A stretch of 64,000 nucleotides of DNA from Miscanthus floridulus (GCF_019320115.1 NC_089593.1:34641977-34705976); one strand, 5' to 3'; numbered from the stretch's first letter, positions 1-12,865 are shown. Numbers and translations are program-made. Notes: a model not told the origin generated them from the sequence alone.

Positions 1-1116
1 AGTTCCGTCAGGTTGTGAGACACTGCAACGCACACATGATCCCTGTGAGCGAGAGAGGTCACAAGCCACACAGCGCTCGCATTGCTGCGTCGCCACCACC
101 TGTCCGTCCGCCTCGATCGATCAGTCCCACTGTCCGTCACATGAGCTCGCGTGCATGCATGGCGATCATGCCATGCGTGCCCGTCATTAGTTCCTCCGCC
201 TAATCATTGTGCTGGCGCTAGCCCGTGTGCAAAAAATTGCTCGCTATTTGGGGGTGCTGCGCGTTCGTGAAGCCCGTGTGGTGTGGTGTGATGTGATTTT
301 AATTACTGTTTGTTTTAGTAACACGAGAAGACGGACACCTGTCCCTGGTGCCTTGATGCAATCTGCAATGTGGTCTGGACTGTGCTGGCCAGACAGCCGT
401 TCCCATGCCTGTGATCACCAAGTCTGGCATTACGCATGCATTAGGCATTACACCAACGCCAAGCAGAGCGTGCACTAGTAGGGGTCAAGGTTCATTATGT
501 GTGCCTGCCTGCCTACTGGCTTTCCTTTGCTAAAAGCGACGGTAGCGTGTCCCGGCCCGGGCTGCTGCAGCAGCGACAAAAAGGAAACACACCACATTGC
601 TGGTGTGCGCGCCCACGTTCAGATTCTGACCGCAGCTGGAGCGGGTGGGCGGATGATAGACATATCATCAATGCGATCCAGGGTCCCACACTGCGTCTCC
701 GGCGCTGTGCTGGATCTTGATTCTTGAGAGCTGAGACGACCCAGACAGAGCAGGCACCCCAAGGACATGCATGGACCGCATCACACATGCGTCTCTGCTT
801 GATCGCCCTCGACCATCGAGAGACGCAGCGACTAAGATGTCGACGTGCCGTCTACCTCCGTGTCGCGCCACGATCGATCTGTGCGTGTGCGAAGGGCTGC
901 TTCAGAGCTCGTGCAGCTTCTCGTATGTGGTGATATGGCGCGTTCGGTGTTATGTGTTCTCCTTTCTTTTTCTTTTTTTTTGCAAAACGGTGATATGTGT
1001 TCTCCATGATCAGCGGTTCCTTGGTTCGACCATCATGTATAAGCGCAATGATTTAGATATAGAAAGGGGTATTCAGACAAATCCACAGAAATCAAAGACG
1101 ACAAAATATAAAGACA
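1..1116. other. No gene recognised
   Basis: Mixed-composition DNA. Short open frames exist on both strands, but none has a recognisable domain, splice structure or repeat. A T-rich stretch lies near 960-985. I cannot say whether this is flanking genic DNA or decayed transposon. Confidence 0.4.
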
Positions 1117-1165
1117 TGCTCCCTCCGTCTAAAAAATATAGTCGTTTTTGGGCAAAACACACAAA
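1117..1165. mobile_element. Stowaway-type MITE end (fragment)
   Basis: A CTCCCTCCGTCT terminus is followed by an A-rich stretch and a GTCGTTTTTGGGC-like inner end, as in grass Stowaway MITEs (Tc1/mariner). No matching second terminus was found nearby, so this looks like a truncated copy. Confidence 0.4.
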
Positions 1166-1169
1166 CCAA

Positions 1170-1482
1170 CGATAATGGTAGAAGACCGGTATACCCATAA
1201 TAACTTGACCTCAATTTTTCTTATTCGTCGGACTCTACAAATAAGGAAAATTGAGGTCGAGGTTATTATTAAGTTAGAAAGTTTTCTTTTATTCTAAGAA
1301 TTATAATGAGTCGTATTTGAGTAGAATTTATGTTTAGATTCTGGGTATAAATATTAGACCCTGGTTATTTAAAAAAACGAACACTCAATCAATGCAATCT
1401 TTCTGGCTTTCGCTATCGCATTAGGAGTAGGAGTACTATAGATCTCGGCGAGTTCTTCAGCAAGCAGGGCTGCATCGACTGA
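1170..1482 (+). mobile_element. Left part of a probable older LTR element
   Basis: After the inverted repeat come two TATA-like motifs (about 1345 and 1365) and a leader-like stretch that stops exactly at the TSD of the 20.8-kb retrotransposon. The sequence continues at 22282. Together the two halves resemble an LTR or leader of a third, older element. I did not find its termini, so the assignment is tentative. Confidence 0.35.
1197..1269. repeat. Inverted repeat, about 28-bp arms
   Basis: The left arm (1197-1224) contains AACTTGACCTCAATTTTT. The right arm (1241-1269) contains AAAATTGAGGTCGAGGTT. They pair with a few mismatches around a 16-base loop. It sits just upstream of a TATA-like motif (GGTATAAATATT, about 1345), so it could be part of the U3 region of the older LTR proposed here. 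Confidence 0.6.
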
Positions 1483-1487
1483 TCAAC

Positions 1488-1877
1488 TATCGATGTTTCA
1501 TCACCGATAGCCTGCCACGGGGTACCCGGGGCAGTATGTTCGGGTTTCAGTGTATGCGGAACTCGACGGTTAACGCAAGAGACAGTCGATTTATCCTGGT
1601 TTGGACCCTCGATCTTTGATCGAGTAATAGCCCTACGTCCAGTCGGCGTTAGCCTTTGTGTTGGATTGATTGTGAAGTGTTGTGTTGTTCAAGTCCCCTC
1701 TCTAGAAACTCCGCCCTCCTTTATATAGTCAGGAGGTCAGAGTCCTAGTCGATTTACAATAAGATTTCTAGTAGGATTACAGAATAATACTACTACTAAG
1801 TTTACAGGGAAAGAAATCCTAGTTAGACTAGATCTTCTCCCTGCATTATGGGGTATCCGGTGGGTCCCGTATCGACA
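1488..1877 (-). repeat. 3' LTR of outer element
   Basis: About 95% identical by eye to 21886-22276. It ends CCGTATCGACA, directly beside the element's 3' non-coding region. A purine-richer tract precedes it in element orientation (GCTCGGAGGCT), a weak polypurine tract. Confidence 0.92.
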
Positions 1878-2079
1878 AGCCTCCGAGCACTTCATGGTTG
1901 AGCTCTGGAATCCTCATCTTGTTCCTTCAGGTCTTGCTGAGCAGGAACAAGCGTTGTCCGAGTGCTTTCCTGAGTGAAACCGTGTAGCGCTTCTTAGGAT
2001 CTTCGATTGGTGTAGCCCCCGAGCCTCTTGCTATTTGGAACAAGGAGCTGGAGGGACTTGTCTTGAAATTGCTCTGATT

Positions 2080-3085
2080 TATGCTCAGGCTTAGTTTCAG
2101 TCGTTTTGCTTTTTGGTTCGGGTGTTAGCTTATTAGCTACCCTCATCGGCGGGCTCAAGCATCTTTTCAGCCTTTTTGCTCTTGGCTGGTATGCTCAGGC
2201 ATATTTTCAGCCATTTTGCTTTTTGGTTCGGGTGTTAGCTTATTAGCTACCCTCATCGGCGGGTTCAAGCATCTTTTCAGCTCTTTTGCTCTCGGCCGGT
2301 ATGCTCAGGCGTATTTTCAGCCATTTTGCTTTTTGGTTCGGGTGTAAGCTTATTAGCTACCCTCATCGGCGGACTCAAGCATCTTTTCAGCTCTTTTGCT
2401 CTCGGCCGGTATGCTCAGGCATATTTTCAGCCATTTTGCTTTTTGGTTCGAGTGTTAGCTTATTAGCTACCCTCATCGGCGGGCTCAAGCATCTTTTCAG
2501 CTCTTTTGCTCTCGGCCGGTATGCTCAGGCGTATTTTCAGTCATTTTGCTTTTTGGTTCGGGTGTTTAGCTTGTTAGCTACCCTCATCGGCGGGCTCAAG
2601 CATCTTTTCAGCTCTTTTGCTCTCGGCCGGTATGCTCAGGCGTATTTTCAGCCATTTTGCTTTTTGGTTCGGGTGTTAGCTTATTAGCTACCCTCATCGG
2701 CGGGCTCAAGCATCTTTTCAGCTCTTTTGCTCTTGGCCGGTATGCTCAGGCGTATTTTTAGCCATTTTTCTTTTTGGTTCAGGTGTTAGCTTATTAGCTA
2801 CCATCATCGGCGGGCTCAAGCATCTTTTCAGCTCTTTTGCTCTCGGCCGGTATGCTCAGGCGTATTTTCAACCATTTTGCTTTTTGGTTCGGGTGTTTAG
2901 CTTGTTAGCTACCCTCATCGGCGGGCTCAAGCATCTTTTTAGCTCTTTTGCTCTCGGCCGGTATGCTCAGGCGTGTTTTCAGCCATTTTGCTTTTTGGTT
3001 CGGGTGTTAGCTTATTAGCTACCCTCATCGGCAGGCTCAAGCATCTTTTTAGCTCTTTTGCTCTTGGCCGGTATGCTCATTGGAA
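2080..3085. repeat. Tandem array, about 110-bp unit, about 9 copies
   Basis: Copies begin with TATGCTCAGGCGTATTTTCA at roughly 2189, 2299, 2409, 2520, 2630, 2740, 2850, 2962 and 3074. Each ends with GCTCTTTTGCTCTCGGCCGG. It lies between pol and the 3' LTR of the outer element. The open frames across it are repeat artefacts. Confidence 0.92.
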
Positions 3086-3099
3086 ACAACTCAGGGAAA

Positions 3100-3218
3100 G
3101 CCATAATAAGACATATGTTGTCGAGAAAGAACCATCTTTATTGATCATGAACATTGATAAGTCATAATAGTACATATGTTGTCGAGGAGCACCATTTTTA
3201 TTGATCATGAACATTGAT
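3100..3218. repeat. About 62-bp unit repeated twice
   Basis: The pattern AGACATATGTTGTCGAG ... TTATTGATCATGAACATTGAT occurs twice in tandem within the 3' non-coding region of the outer element. Confidence 0.75.
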
Positions 3219-3569
3219 CTCTTGTGGCTTGTATATATATTCTTCCTTGAGTTGTTTTTATGCGTAGAATCTTCTTAGCTGACTGATGTGGCATGTATTG
3301 TTGACTTCTTTTCCGTCTTCAGTTATCAACTTGTATGTGCCTGGTCCGGTGACTTTTGTGACGATAAAAGGACCTTCTCATGGACTGAGTAGTTTATGGC
3401 GTCCGTCAGTTTTTTGTATTCTTCTTAGTACTAGGTCTCCGACTTGTAGTGATCGAGGCTAGGTATTCTTGTTGTAGTGGCGTCTTAATCCTTGGAGGTA
3501 TCTTGCTGATTAAAGGGTAGCGTTTACTCTGACTTCTTCTGTACTGTCGAGTTCTAATCTTCGGGTGTG

Positions 3570-4100
3570 TTATGTTTCTCCTTCGTCATATTGTTCTATC
3601 CTTGGTGACGTCCAGATCAAGTCGGCAGGTAGTACGGCTTCTGATCTGTAAACTAGGAAGAAAGGTGAATATTCGGTGGCTCTGCTTATTTGAGTTCGTA
3701 GCCCCCATACGACCTTGGGTAATTCTTCAATCCATTTTGATCCATAGTCCACTAGTTCTTCATACAGTCTTGGTTTTAATCCGGCTAGTATGAGTCCATT
3801 AGCCCTTTCTACCTATCCGTTGGCCTCTGCATGTGCGACTGATGCGTCATCTATGCTGAAGCCGTAGTCCTGTGCCCAACTTTGGAATTCTGTGGCTGTG
3901 AAGGGAGAACCCAAATCTGTGATGATTCGATTGGGCATGCCGAAGCGGTGCATAATGTCTTGGATGAACTCGACTGCTTTGGCTGCGCTGTATTTTGCGA
4001 GTGGTTTGTATTCAATCCACTTGGTGAACTTGTCAATTGCTATGAAGATGTACTCGAATCCGCCTTTTGTTTTCTTGAGAGGTCCTACTTGATCCAGCCC
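3570..4100 (-). pseudogene. Outer element integrase core and C-terminus
   Basis: On the minus strand, 3570-3752 reads as the integrase segment with WIEELPKVVWGLRTQ and SPFFLVYRSEAVLP, typical of the region after the catalytic Glu in plant Ty3/gypsy integrases. Core-like sequence (NRIITDLGSPFT-like frames) lies in 3850-4000 but is broken by stops. The integrase would insert the element's cDNA. It cannot be made from this copy. Confidence 0.8.
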
Positions 4101-4800
4101 CTAGCAGGAGAAGGGCCAAGCGGGTGGGATGCAGATCAGATTGTGTGCTGGCACATGAGCTTGTCTTGCAAACATTTGACAACCTTTGCATTTTCTAACA
4201 AGTTCTTCTGCGTCTTTCAAAGCGGTTGGCCAGTAGAACCCGGTGCGGAATGCCTTGTCGACCAGTGTTCTTGAGGCGACATGATTTCCATAGCAACCTG
4301 AGTGTATTTTGTCTAGGATCTCTTTGCCCTCTTCAAATGAGACACATTTTAGGAGTACTCCTGATGACGTGGCTCTTCTGTAGAGCTTGCCCCCTACTAA
4401 GATGTAGTTCTTGCTTCTACGAACAACTCGGGTAGCTTCCTCTTTATCTGCTGGCAACTTATTCTTGGGTTGTTTGATAGAGGGAGCTGATAACTCCTCT
4501 ATGAATGCACCGGGTGGGACCTTTGCCCTGTCCGATCCGAGCTTAGCGAGAACGTCTGCCGCAATATTAGAATCACGTAGGACATGTAGAATTTCTAATC
4601 CTTGACAATGTTTTTCGAGCTTTTGTATTTCTGCACAGTAAGCGCCCATATTTTCTTTGGTGCAGTCCCAATCTTTGTTGACTTGATTGATGACTACTGC
4701 TGAATCACCGTATACGAGTAAACGCTTGATTCCGAGGGTAATTGCCACTCGTAGCCCGTGGATGAGGGCTTCGTATTCTACTTCACTGTTTGTAGCTTGC
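4101..4800 (-). pseudogene. Outer element second (archaeal-type) RNase H plus integrase zinc finger
   Basis: A 215-residue open frame. Its N-terminal part has LLVYGDSAVVINQ and LEILHVLRDSNIAADVLAKLG, the Asp-containing pattern of archaeal-type RNase H found in Tat elements in addition to the normal RNase H. The C-terminal part has HSGCYGNH, then CKGCQMFA, the H2C2 integrase finger. Upstream sequence to about 4800 continues the domain with stops. Confidence 0.85.
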
Positions 4801-4904
4801 CATAATATCTGAAGGACATACTTGAGTTATTTTCTGTCTAGAGAAATGAGGAGAACGCCTGCACCGGCTTCGCCTAGCTTGAGTGATCCATCAAAGTACA
4901 TCTT

Positions 4905-6100
4905 CTAATGATCAAGGATGGTATTTGACATAGGTTGTTGAATTTCTGTCCACTCGGCAACAAAATTAGCCAGGGCTTGAGATTTAATTGCCTTCCGTGG
5001 GGTGAAATCGATATTGAGAGAACCAAGTTCAACTGCCCACTTAGATATGCGCCCTGTTGCGTCTCTGTTGTGTAGGATGTCTCCGAGTGGGAAATCTGTC
5101 ACCACGGTAATCTTGTGGCTTTCAAAATAGTGGCGAAGCTTGCGTGAAGTGATCAGGAGGGCGTAGAGTAGTTTTTGCACATGCGGGTACCGGATTTTTG
5201 ATTCTAACAGTACTTCACTGATGTAGCATACGGGGCGTTGTACTTTATATACACGCCCTTCTTCTTCTCTTTCTACGACAATTGCTGTGCTGATCACAGT
5301 AGAAGTTGCCGCAATGTACAGCATCATGTCTTCTTATTTCTTTGGAGGTGTGAGAATGGGCGAGGAGGTGAGGTATGCCTTGAGCTTCTTGAAAGCTTCG
5401 TTGGCTTCTTCTGTCCACTCGAACTTGAATGTCTTCTTTAGCAGTTTAAAGAAAGGTAACCCTTTTTCGCCCAGTCTTGATATGAAACGATTGACAGCCG
5501 CCATGCAGCCTGTTAGTTTCTGCACATCTTTGACACTTCAAGGAGGGCCCATCTCTGAGATGGCTCAAATTTGCTTGGCGCTGGCTTTGATTCTACGATG
5601 ACTGACCAAGAATCTGAGTAGTTGTCCCAAAGGAACTCCGAATACACACTTGTTTGAGTTCAATTTCCACCTCCATCTTTTCAGGTTTTCGAAGGTTTGC
5701 TTTAAGTCTTCAATTAGTGTATCTGGGTTCTTTGTCTTTACTACTACGTCATCCACGTATGCCTCTATATTTTCGCCGATCTGATCACCAAGGCACGTTT
5801 GGATAGCTCTTTGGTAAGTGGCACCAGCATTCTTGAGTCCAAATGACATGGTTTTGTAGCAGTAGGCACCGAATGGAGTGATGAAAGATGTCTTGCTCTG
5901 GTCTTGTTCCTTTAATGCGATCTGGTGATATCCTGAATAGCAATCAAGGAAGGATAATAGGGTAGATCCTGCTGTTGAATCAACTATCTGATCAATGCGT
6001 GGTAGCCCGAACGGATCTTTCAGGTAGTGTTTGTTGAGATCTGTGTAGTCGACACATATGCGTCACTCGTCCGTATTCTTTTTCTGTACTAGAACTAGGT
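4905..6100 (-). pseudogene. Outer element reverse transcriptase and RNase H
   Basis: RT: MSFGLKNAGATYQR, then the catalytic box AYVDDVVVKT (5565-5849). Upstream, LDCYSGYHQIAL-type sequence to about 6100 is interrupted by stops. The connection domain lies at 5334-5525. RNase H follows at 4905-5327 (SKWAVELGSLNIDFTPR). Several frame breaks separate the pieces. The role would be cDNA synthesis in the particle. Confidence 0.9.
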
Positions 6101-6344
6101 TTGCTAGCCAATCTAGATGGAGGATTTCTCTAATGAACCCGACTGCCATTAGCTTTGTGATTTCTTTTTTAATTGCTGCCTTCTTGTCGGGTGAGAATCA
6201 TCGTAGTCGTTGCTTCACAGGCTTGGAGCCTTCATTGACATCAATTCTATGCTCAGCCAACTCTCTTGGGACACCTGGCATGTCGGCTGGCTTCCAAGCG
6301 AAGATATCTTTGTTGTCCCGAAGAAAGTTGGTGAGCGCGAATTC

Positions 6345-6944
6345 CTATTTTGCCAAGAGGTGGGCGCTGAAGGTTGCCATTTTGGAGGGATCACCGGTGC
6401 CCAGGTCGATTTGCTTGACGTCGGCTTCTTTTGGTGGTGCGAGGATGCTAGGTTTTTTAGCCGGTATCTCTAGCTCTTCTGGGCTCATTTCTGCTGCGAC
6501 AATGGCTATTTCTTTTCTTCCATCGGCGGCTTGTGCTTTTGCTGCAATTTGGATTGCCTGATCGTAGTCAAAAGCGCGCTTCAAATCACTCCAAAGAGAA
6601 AGGACACCGTTAGGCCCTGGCATCTTAAGCAACAGGTACGGATAATGTGGTATCGCCATTAATTCTGCTAGTGCTGAGCGCCCGAGGATTGCGTGATATG
6701 ATGAATCAAAGTCTGCAACTTCAAACTTGATAAACTCTGTACTGTAGTTCGAGGGAGTCCCAAAAGTAACCGGTAGAGTGATTTGTCCAAGTGGCATTGC
6801 TGCCTTGCCGGGTACTATGCCATAAAAGGCGTGCTTGTTGGTGTAATCATCCCAGCGAGTTGTAGTCCCATCTTCCTTAGAGTTTCTAAAAAAAATGATG
6901 TTGAGTCCGGCTCCCCCGTCGATTAGTACTTTTGTGACAGTCAT
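6345..6944 (-). pseudogene. Outer element aspartic protease region
   Basis: A 199-residue frame with VLIDGGAGLNI near its start, a D-G-G variant of the retroviral-type protease motif, then YHAILGRSALAEL, the conserved ILGR segment. It would process the polyprotein. It is followed, after a gap with stops, by the RT region. Confidence 0.82.
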
Positions 6945-7167
6945 ACCGGCAATAGTTGGATCTAGAACCAGTGGGTAATGGCCTGCGTTTCCTACGCTAG
7001 TCCATTGGTCTTCTCTTAAAAATTGGATTGTATACTATGACTAGTTGAGATATCTTGGAGTAGCCGGTTCTGCTGCCATGATGGTTCGCAGCGCTAGCTT
7101 TTCTTGATGTTTGCTTCTGGAATCTGGAACCCCGGCGAAGATCACTACTACTGTCCCCCCTGGATTT

Positions 7168-7631
7168 TCAGAATCCCTTGTCTTCGAGGTTGTCTTCTTC
7201 TTTTTTTTGATTATCTTCTTTGACGCTCCCCTTACTATCTTTTCTTGTGTATCGATCATTGAAGGTGTAGCAATCTTCGATGGTGTGATTTCCTTTAGGG
7301 TGCAAGATGCAACGCATGTTTTCAATGTCGTCATACCTTCTGGGCTTGGAAAACTTCCTTGATTTGTTAGTCACCGCTATGGTGTTGTCTAGTCCACGTT
7401 TTCTTTCTTGATGTCTGTTGTTTCGATGATTTTGCTTGTCCGGGTTGTCTCGATTGTTTCTATCCGGAAACCTTTCTCGTGTCTTTTCCTCTGCAGTAAT
7501 CATCTTTTCTACCGTTCTACTGAATTCTTCATTGTTTCTTGGGTTTTCTTTGTAGAAATCTTGAAATTGCCACCTAGCCATGATTCCGTGAGAGAAAGCT
7601 TTGATTACTTCTCATTCGGTGATGTCTTGTA
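7168..7631 (-). pseudogene. Outer element gag, 3' portion
   Basis: Contains AFSHGIMARWQFQDF and the basic DNR-rich segment. The Cys/His part (CILHPKGNHTIEDC) resembles a gag zinc-binding region. The frame is cut at 7631 by the inner element and resumes beyond 20080, which places the insertion inside gag. Stops are present in the junction region. Confidence 0.85.
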
Positions 7632-10600
7632 TGTGGCAGAACCTCCTAAATTATAGGACCCACATACACCTATCACTGTCCAACAACCTCTAACGACTAT
7701 GCATATGTTCCTGATAACTTAAGAAGACTGTCGTTTGTCCTCGGGAACCCCGAATCATCCACGATTTCCGAGCAGGATCCCATTACAGAGTCATTGTAGT
7801 ATTATAACATTTATTCAAACATCTACATCAGAGTAAATTAGCGGAAGTCTTACAATAACTTAGTTTACAAACCAGTTATTTCAAACCTTACAAACTAAGT
7901 TCGATACATATTACAAACCATAGTAGTAGTGGAGTGGCATTAGTAACATAATACAAACACACAATATAAGTATCCTGCCCAAGGATCACACATTCACTTA
8001 TCGTCATCGACCTGAACAACAGTCATGCAGCATGGTCCAAAATAGACCTGCTCATGAGGCTCACCTGCAACAAGGGTCAACGAACCCTGAGTATAAAAGT
8101 ACTCAACAAGACTTAACCGAAATTAAAACTGAGAAGACTCAGGAATGCAGGCTTAGGGATTCAAGGTATGGCTTTAGCAATAGTCAAAGTTCTTTTGCGT
8201 AAAAGCTCTATAACAAGATTCTTTATATCAACATTTTTATCTTCAAAAAGATCATATACAAAGCTGACATGATCCGTAATGAGATCATGAAACTTCATAT
8301 CCAACACTTTCTCAATCCTTAGTCAAGTTCCAGTTATTAAACTACGATGATGAACAGAGAGTTGAGTCTCCATAACCGAGGAGCAACAATGATTCAAACT
8401 GATTAAACCCAGCTGGGAATTCCAGACCACACGACATATGTAGGTCCCCGACCTACATATACCAACCTATCCTTAGGTCCCCTAAAACAAGAACGGGTCC
8501 GTGCCACCCGAGAATACAGTACTTCACCAATCTAGCCCAATGCCACGTGGGTACACGCTATTCTCGCCATCTCTCTACTCCCAGTGCACGAGTAGCCATT
8601 CTCGTAATAGAATCGCCAAGTTAAGGCTTACCGGAGTATGTGGTTAGTACTACAAAGTCTCATCTCACACAGTTCAACAATAGACGGTTCTTAATCGACA
8701 CAAGCGAAAAGAACTCGCTCACAAGACATCCATGTCTTGTGGCTCTCACACACCGAGTCCGCCCGGTCTAAATTTATTACTCCACATGCTCATATCTCAT
8801 GACAACATGAATAACCGACCGTAACCAAAAACCTCTTTATATCACACAGGTGACAGGTAATCACCTGACCTTTATCTGTCTATGCATGGCTAAGCATGAC
8901 TAAGCATTACGAATTAAAATTGGTGACAAGGTAGATATGGAAAAACAAGGTTGGTAATGCACCAATTAGGTTTCCACTTGACTCCTAATCACTTAATGCA
9001 GTATATAAAAGCAAAAGCGATAGAAATTTATAAAACACAAGGTAAGTTTAAATGCATCCGGGGCTTGCCTTGATTCACGGAAAAGTCAGGTTCCAGAGAC
9101 GTTCCACAATTATCAAATCCGACCTCAATAGATGGATTAACTTCCTCCACAACTTGATTAACTACCACGTGCTCACCTTCGTTCACTACACGTAGTAACA
9201 ATGCCATGTTTAACATGATGCGGGATACAAAACATGATGCTTGATGATGGATGCGAAAGTTAAAAACTTGAATACAACTTTTCTTCGTGGTACAGTTACA
9301 AGTCAAGACTAACTAAACCTTTTTCATAACACTTATTTCAATTGCCAAGGATCATTACTAACTAATGACCAAAGGTCATCACTCAATCCAAAATTCAAAC
9401 AAAAACCTAAGTCATTAAAGGTTACTATTTGCTTTTATGAATTAATTATTTAATTAAAAATTATGAAATAAATCAACTTGTTCCAATTGAGCTCAAAATT
9501 TTTGTAAAGGTTCATCACATGATAACTAAGTGGCAAAACAATTTTCATAATTTTTGGATAATTAATTAAGACTAGAAAAATCATGGAAACTCATTTATTA
9601 ATTAATTGAGCAATTTTTATCACATTCAAAATGTACTGAAAAACAATATTTCATATTTTTCCTAAATAATATACATCACAGAGAGGTCACACAAAAATTT
9701 TCATAATTTTTGAAGCTCTAATTAATTCTACACAAAAATAACAAAAGTATACACTATTCATTCATTTCTGAAAAAGAAAATTTTCATTTTCAAATCAAAC
9801 CGCCACTGACACCTTGACCCCACCTGTCATCCCCAACCTCCCACGCTGACCATGGCGACAGCGGCTTTGACCGGTGATTTCTCGCCGCCGGTGAGATCAC
9901 CGTCGACGACCAAGGTACCACCACGTCCCCTACATCCCTATGCGTCTATTGGTGGCACAAACGAGACCAAACACGGCTAGGACCGAGCACGACACCGGCC
10001 ATGGCGGCCACGACAGCGCGGCTGTGCGACTTCGGTGAAATGGGACCGGTAGCGGTTAAACAAACGGCACAAGAAGGTTCAGCAGCTCACCCCAAACACG
10101 ATAGAGCAAGAAGCAGGACCGGGAGAGCAACGGAGAGGTGGGTCGACGTGCACAGCAGCCACGGCGGAGCAACGGTCGTCGATGGCGGTGTTCCGGCAAC
10201 TGTGGTGGACAAAATGGTTAATCAATCGAGCACAAAGCACCACGGCATCGTGGAGAAGCCGAAGCAAGACTTCGCAAGGTCAGAGGCTCACCGCAGAGCT
10301 CCGGCCACAGTGAAGCGGGATCACCGGTGACACTGCCGGCCGCGAGGAAGAAAGACACCGAGCGACACTTCCAGGCGGAGTCAGGCTTCAAGGGTGGGTC
10401 AACTGAGTGCGCATGGAACAAGCAGAGCTATGGCAAGCTTAGCCGAGGATGGGAACGCGTGACGGCGACGGCACAGCTCAACGGAGCAGCGACGGCGGTG
10501 ACGGAAAAAACAGAGGAGGAGAAAACGGAGAACGGCGAAAAACGGCGACGGTGAAGGCCTTATAACGTGGCTCAGAAGCAAAAGGAAGCCACACAGGAGC

Positions 10601-11242
10601 CTTCCCCACGCCAGCGTGAAGCCGAAGACGGCCATGAGCGCGCCTGGAACCCAGAAGAAGATCGTCGGCGGTGAGGTGGCTTCCACGGTCACTGTTCACC
10701 TTATTTACAAATTTGCCACTTGATTTAAAACCCAAATTACTCCCAAATTTATGTAACAACTCAAAAATCTCCAAATATAAAAGTTGTTCAAAATTCAAAG
10801 TTCTACAATTTTTCTTTTATAACCACCCCCTAATTTGATCTACATTTTGAAATGCAAATTTGAATTCAAAAAGGGACATTTAAGGAATTCTGCCTTTTCA
10901 AATTACTTTAAATTTTATAAAACAACTTTGAAAGCTCCAAATACCAACTTTGTACAACTCAACAAGCTCTACACTTTTGCTTTTAGGCTCAACCCCAAAA
11001 TGTGCTTAGATTTTGAAATGGGTTTTCCAGGGCAAACTTAAATGCTGAAATTAGGGTTTTTTTTAAATTAAAATCTAAGCAAAACTTTGAACTTGATTCA
11101 AATAATACAATTCAACACATACAACATAAAGGTAAACTTGTTTTAGTGAATGCACATAAAATTTTTCACTAAGATCAAATGATTTTCAATGCATATGATG
11201 ACATGCCCTATTTTAGGGTTTTAAAACACCCGAGGTGTTACA
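7632..11242 (-). repeat. 3' LTR of inner element (3.6 kb)
   Basis: Nearly collinear with 17008-20080 but about 540 bp longer. 10270-10824 has no counterpart in the other LTR. It includes GC-rich stretches (9800-10700) and AT-rich stretches. Short frames such as those at 9028-9306 and 10001-10330 recur in both LTRs and have no recognisable domain. Confidence 0.93.
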
Positions 11243-11262
11243 ATCCTTCCCCCTAAAAGAAA
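11243..11262 (-). other. Polypurine tract of inner element
   Basis: On the minus strand this reads TTTTAGGGGGAAGGAT immediately before the LTR start TGTAACACC. That is the expected position and composition for the plus-strand primer. Confidence 0.85.
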
Positions 11263-11389
11263 TCTCATCCCGAGATTTAAAGTCCGAGGGTAAGTAATGG
11301 AAAAGAAAATGTGTCAAGCGAACACATACAAAACCTGTCCATAAAACAACTAAGGTCTCTTTACAAAACATGATTTGTAACGACCGAGC

Positions 11390-12139
11390 ACAACTAACGT
11401 TATTCTATATCGACGCAAGAAACTCCAGAAACTTTTCTAGCAAGAAATCTTCGGATTCCCAAGTAGCTTCTTCTTCGGAATGTTGATTCCATTGTATCTT
11501 GTAGAACTTGACTGTCCTCCTTCAAGTGACATGATCTTTCTGATCCAGAACTCGGATAGGATATTCGGAATAGGTCAAATCAGGTTCAAGTTACACTCCT
11601 TCAACCTCAACAATCTGCTTAGGTACTCGAAGACACTTCTTCAATTGAGAAACATGGAACACATCATGTACAACTGAGAGATGTTCTGGTAATTTCAAGC
11701 GATATGCCACGTTTCCATACCTCTCTAAAATTTAAAATGGTCCAATATATCGAGGTGCCAACTTGCCTTTAACACCAAAACGGGTAACTCCCTTCATTGG
11801 TGATACCTTCAGATATACAAAATCTCCCTTGTTAAACACCAATGGTCTACGTCGTTTATCTGTATAACTCTTTTGTCGGGACTGAGCTATCTTCAAATTA
11901 CTTTGTATTTGCCTAACATTGTCTTCTGTTTCTTTCACAAGGTCAACTCCAAAGAACGTTCTTTCCCCGGGTTTAGACCAACTCAGTGATGTTCTGCATC
12001 TACGACCATAGAGTGCTTCAAATGGAGCCATCCTAATACTCTCTTGATAACTATTGTTGTATGAGAACTCAGCCAAAGGCAAACATTCATCCCACTTATT
12101 GGAATAGTTAAGAACACAACATCTTAACATATCTTCCAA
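11390..12139 (-). pseudogene. Inner element integrase C-terminus and chromodomain-like tail
   Basis: 11732-12139 holds LAEFSYNNSYQESI and APFEALYGRRCRTSL, then GDFVYLKVSPMKG, the GPY/F region (ending RYIGPF). Downstream, 11400-11600 reads in broken frames as VLDQKDHVTRRKTVKFYKIQ and WNQHSEEEATWE, a chromodomain signature. Chromodomains direct integration into particular chromatin in chromoviruses (family knowledge). Confidence 0.85.
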
Positions 12140-12865
12140 TACTTGATTGACCCTTTCAGTCTGACCATCAGTCTATGGGTGATAAGCTATACTATACAGG
12201 AGTTTCGTACCCATCGAAGCATGCAATTGTTTCCAAAAGCTTGAGACAAACTATGTACCCCTATCTGACATGTTGGTCTTTGGTACCCCATGTAAACTCA
12301 CAATTCTGGCTAAATACATCTTGGCATATCGGATAGTGGGGTATGTACTCGTGACTGGAAGAAAATGTGCTGACTTAGTTAGTCGATCTATAATAACCCA
12401 TATTGAATCAAAGCCTTTTGATGTCTTGGGTAGACCAACGATAAAGTCCATACTAATATCCTCCCACTTCTAAGCTAGAATAGGAAATGGCTGTAACTCT
12501 CCAGCAGACCTCAAATGTATAGCTTTTACCTTTTGACAAGTATCACACTTTGCTATATACCGGGCAATTTCTATCTTCATTTTGGTCCACTAAAACTTCT
12601 GTTTCAAGTCATGGTACATCTTATTACTTCCTGAATGAATAGATAACCTAGTAGCATGTGCCTCTTCAAGAATTGACTATCGCAACTCAGGAACCTTTGG
12701 TACGACTAAGTGATTCTTGAACCATAACACACCTTCATCATCTACTTTGAAGCATTCTGCTTTCCCATTCCTAATTCTTTCTTTGATATGGGCTATACCC
12801 TTGTTTTCTTTCTGAGCAGCAATAATCTGGTCTCGAATAGTGGCTTCAACAGTTATATTGGTCAA
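12140..12865 (-). pseudogene. Inner element integrase core
   Basis: MDFIVGLPKTSKGFDSIWVI and SAHFLPV carry the first catalytic Asp. LHGVPKTNMSDRGT carries the second. The Glu-bearing TDGQTER segment lies near 12160 and is preceded by an in-frame stop (TAG in place of a Gln codon). 12677-12865 covers the segment before the zinc finger. Confidence 0.88.

Noticed and set aside
2080..3085. CRISPR-like regular array
   Set aside because: The units are contiguous with no unique spacers, and the host is a eukaryote.
2286..3167. 133- and 64-codon frames with repeated peptide words
   Set aside because: They simply translate the 110-bp tandem array. There is no independent coding signal.
9028..10798. 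Short genes in the long LTR
   Set aside because: The frames recur, mutated, in the other LTR at 18402-19704 and lack domains. They are LTR sequence.
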